The position numbers and the translations under genes were made by a program. The notes beneath the pieces were generated by a model that saw only the letters and a program-made list of their open reading frames with translations, had not been told where the DNA came from and ran no database searches. Below are positions 5,047-6,723 of a stretch of 6,723 bases of DNA, piece by piece. How positions within the stretch are numbered: position 1 is the stretch's first letter; every line of letters starts with the position of its first letter. The DNA is from Campylobacterales bacterium (GTDB lineage Bacteria > Campylobacterota > Campylobacteria > Campylobacterales > JACAEZ01), in the NCBI GenBank assembly GCA_013388565.1, contig JACAEZ010000100.1:1-6723 (forward strand), in the 5' to 3' direction.

Positions 5047-6723
5047 ATGAAAGCAGTAGTTATGGCAGGCGGATTTGGAACTAGGATACAACCATTGACA
5101 AGTTCTTTACCTAAACCTATGTTGCCAGTTATTAACAAACCTATGATGCAACATGTGATAGAGAGACTTAGAGACCAGTTGGGTATAACAGATTTTGTTA
5201 TTTTGTTATATTTTAAACCAGAAATAATTAAGGATTATTTCAAAGATGGTAAAGAGTTTGGGATAAATATTCAATATGTTTTACCTGATGATGACTATGG
5301 TACTGCTGGTGCTGTTAAATGTGCTCAAAAGTATTTAGACGATAGATTTATTGTTGTAAGTGGGGATTTGGTAACAGATTTTGATTTTACAAATATCGTA
5401 AAGTATCATGAAGATAAAGAGTCGCAACTTACTATTACATTGACATCTGTTGATAATCCATTGCAATTTGGAGTTGTTATTACAGACCAGAATGGAAAAA
5501 TTCAAAAATTTTTAGAAAAACCAAGTTGGGGTGAAGTGTTTAGTGATACTATAAATACAGGTATATATTTAATCGAGCCAAATATTTTAAATTATATTCC
5601 TGAAGATGAAAATTATGATTTTGCAAAAGATTTATTTCCTAAGCTGATGAAAGAGAATATTACACTTTGGGGTTATAATGCAAATGGATACTGGAGAGAT
5701 GTTGGAAATCCAGAAAGTTATAGAGAAGTTCATCAAGATATTCTTGATTTAAAAGTTGATATTAAATTCCCAGGCAAATTTGTTCAAATTGATGGTGCTA
5801 AAATTTATTTGGAAGATGAAAATACATCTTTAGATGGTGTAAATTTAAAAGGTGTTGTCGTTTTAGGAAAAAATGTAAAATTATCTCCTGATGTAGAACT
5901 TAGAAATGTTATTTTGGGTGATAATACAGTTGTAGATGAGAAAACAAAAATAAGTGATTGTACAATTTGGAATGATGTTTTAATTGATTCAAAAACAAAA
6001 TTAAGTAATTGTGTAATATGTAATAATAATAAAATTGGAAAAAAAGTAAAAGCTAAAGATGGTTTAATCTTAGCAGAAAATTGCGAAATTGATAGATTAG
6101 TTAGCTTTGAAAAAGATGTAATTGTTTGGCCTGATAAAGTTGTAGAAGAGGCTTCAATTGTAAGTAATAATATTATTTGGGGTAGTAAATATAAAAATTC
6201 TATTTTTGAAGCTGGTAGTGTAATAGGTAGAACAAATATAGAACTTTCATGTGAAATGTCAACAAAATTGGCTGAATCTTTTGGTTCTATTTTACCAAAA
6301 GGGTCACTTGTTTATGTATCAAGAGATTATCACAAATCTTCAAGAATGTTGAAAAGAGCATTTTTAGGTGGATTGTTATCAACTGGTATAAATGTTGTAG
6401 ATATTCATACAATGCCATCAAATGTCATGAGATATAATCTTTCAAATGATGAAAATGCAGTTGCAGGTATTCATTTTAGACAATCAGTAGAAGACCAAAC
6501 AAATACAGAGATTGTATTCTTTACTCAAGATGCTTTAACAATTGATACAAATACTGCTAAAAATGTTGAACGAATATTTTTTAGAGAAAATTTTAGAAGA
6601 GTGAATTTTAATGATATTGGTCAAATTGTATCAGCTGAAGATAATGCTTTTATAAATAGTTATAAAGCTGGAATAATTAAAAAATTAAATTGTGATATTA
6701 TTAAAAAATCAGAAATAAAATTA
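5047..6723 (+). CDS. Sugar-1-phosphate nucleotidyltransferase / beta-helix / phosphomannomutase-like fusion (3' truncated)
   Basis: The frame is open for 559 codons to the window edge with no stop. Residues 1 to about 235 are a sugar-nucleotide pyrophosphorylase domain: AGGFGTR (7-13) and LPKP (21-24) bind the nucleotide, SGD (105-107) and WRDVG (216-220) hold the two metal Asp residues (107 and 218), and EKP (157-159) and NTGIYL (170-175) are further family motifs. Residues about 245-395 show degenerate hexapeptide repeats of a left-handed beta-helix. From about 400 on, [14 protein letters not shown] (425-438) and [17 protein letters not shown] (447-463) match the first domain of alpha-D-phosphohexomutases. 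The phosphoserine loop, normally TASHNP, reads RQSVED with Ser480 in the catalytic place. Full-length relatives are about 830-840 residues, often annotated mannose-1-phosphate guanylyltransferase/phosphomannomutase, so about a third is missing here. Architecture is secure. The GDP-mannose assignment is only the customary label; another hexose and nucleotide are possible. The product would feed polysaccharide or lipopolysaccharide synthesis. Confidence 0.88.
   Translation, partial: MKAVVMAGGFGTRIQPLTSSLPKPMLPVINKPMMQHVIERLRDQLGITDFVILLYFKPEIIKDYFKDGKEFGINIQYVLPDDDYGTAGAVKCAQKYLDDRFIVVSGDLVTDFDFTNIVKYHEDKESQLTITLTSVDNPLQFGVVITDQNGKIQKFLEKPSWGEVFSDTINTGIYLIEPNILNYIPEDENYDFAKDLFPKLMKENITLWGYNANGYWRDVGNPESYREVHQDILDLKVDIKFPGKFVQIDGAKIYLEDENTSLDGVNLKGVVVLGKNVKLSPDVELRNVILGDNTVVDEKTKISDCTIWNDVLIDSKTKLSNCVICNNNKIGKKVKAKDGLILAENCEIDRLVSFEKDVIVWPDKVVEEASIVSNNIIWGSKYKNSIFEAGSVIGRTNIELSCEMSTKLAESFGSILPKGSLVYVSRDYHKSSRMLKRAFLGGLLSTGINVVDIHTMPSNVMRYNLSNDENAVAGIHFRQSVEDQTNTEIVFFTQDALTIDTNTAKNVERIFFRENFRRVNFNDIGQIVSAEDNAFINSYKAGIIKKLNCDIIKKSEIKL

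Noticed and set aside
5290..6250. Repeat-like hexapeptide coding pattern in the nucleotidyltransferase fusion as a DNA repeat
   Set aside because: The periodicity is at the protein level (beta-helix coils) with no repeated DNA words long enough to call a nucleotide repeat or CRISPR.

Overview
The window is AT-rich (about 30% GC by eye). It looks like chromosomal DNA of a member of the Campylobacterota (Epsilonproteobacteria), most likely a free-living Sulfurimonas-, Sulfurovum- or Arcobacter-type organism. The main reasons are a three-gene cytochrome bc1 operon in the order Rieske, cytochrome b, di-haem c-type cytochrome; AGA/TTA/GAT-biased codon use; and strong AAGGAG-type ribosome sites. 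The genus cannot be fixed from the sequence alone.

All five complete or nearly complete genes plus the open-ended last gene lie on the + strand. Bases 1-2526 hold petA (5'-truncated), petB and petC, packed with an 11-base gap and a 1-base overlap. They encode the quinol:cytochrome c oxidoreductase of the inner membrane. Quinol is oxidised at the Qo site of cytochrome b, and one electron passes through the Rieske 2Fe-2S cluster to the di-haem cytochrome. A 22-base perfect palindrome followed by a T-rich tract straddles the petC stop codon. It is followed at 2569-2964 by a small exported class II (cytochrome c'/c-556-like) cytochrome, a plausible periplasmic partner of the complex. A strong hairpin at 2972-3003 closes this respiratory block.

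Bases 3133-4935 encode a divergent pyruvate-kinase-like protein of 600 residues. It has an N-terminal extension, an apparently doubled B domain, no C-terminal regulatory domain, and a Leu/Lys pair at the positions that mark potassium-independent pyruvate kinases. From 5047 to the window edge runs a three-part protein: sugar-1-phosphate nucleotidyltransferase, left-handed beta-helix, then the start of a phosphomannomutase-like domain whose active-site loop departs from the family consensus. The last two genes suggest central carbon and sugar-nucleotide metabolism. Each seems to have its own leader, so they need not be one operon.

There are no tRNA or rRNA genes, mobile elements or CRISPR arrays, and no gene-free stretch reaches 300 bases; the largest gaps are 168 and 111 bases. 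The gene content is mostly familiar. The points most worth following are the near absence of GATC with matching codon choice, the palindrome at the petC end, the b6f-like haem spacing in cytochrome b, and the departures from consensus in the two metabolic enzymes.
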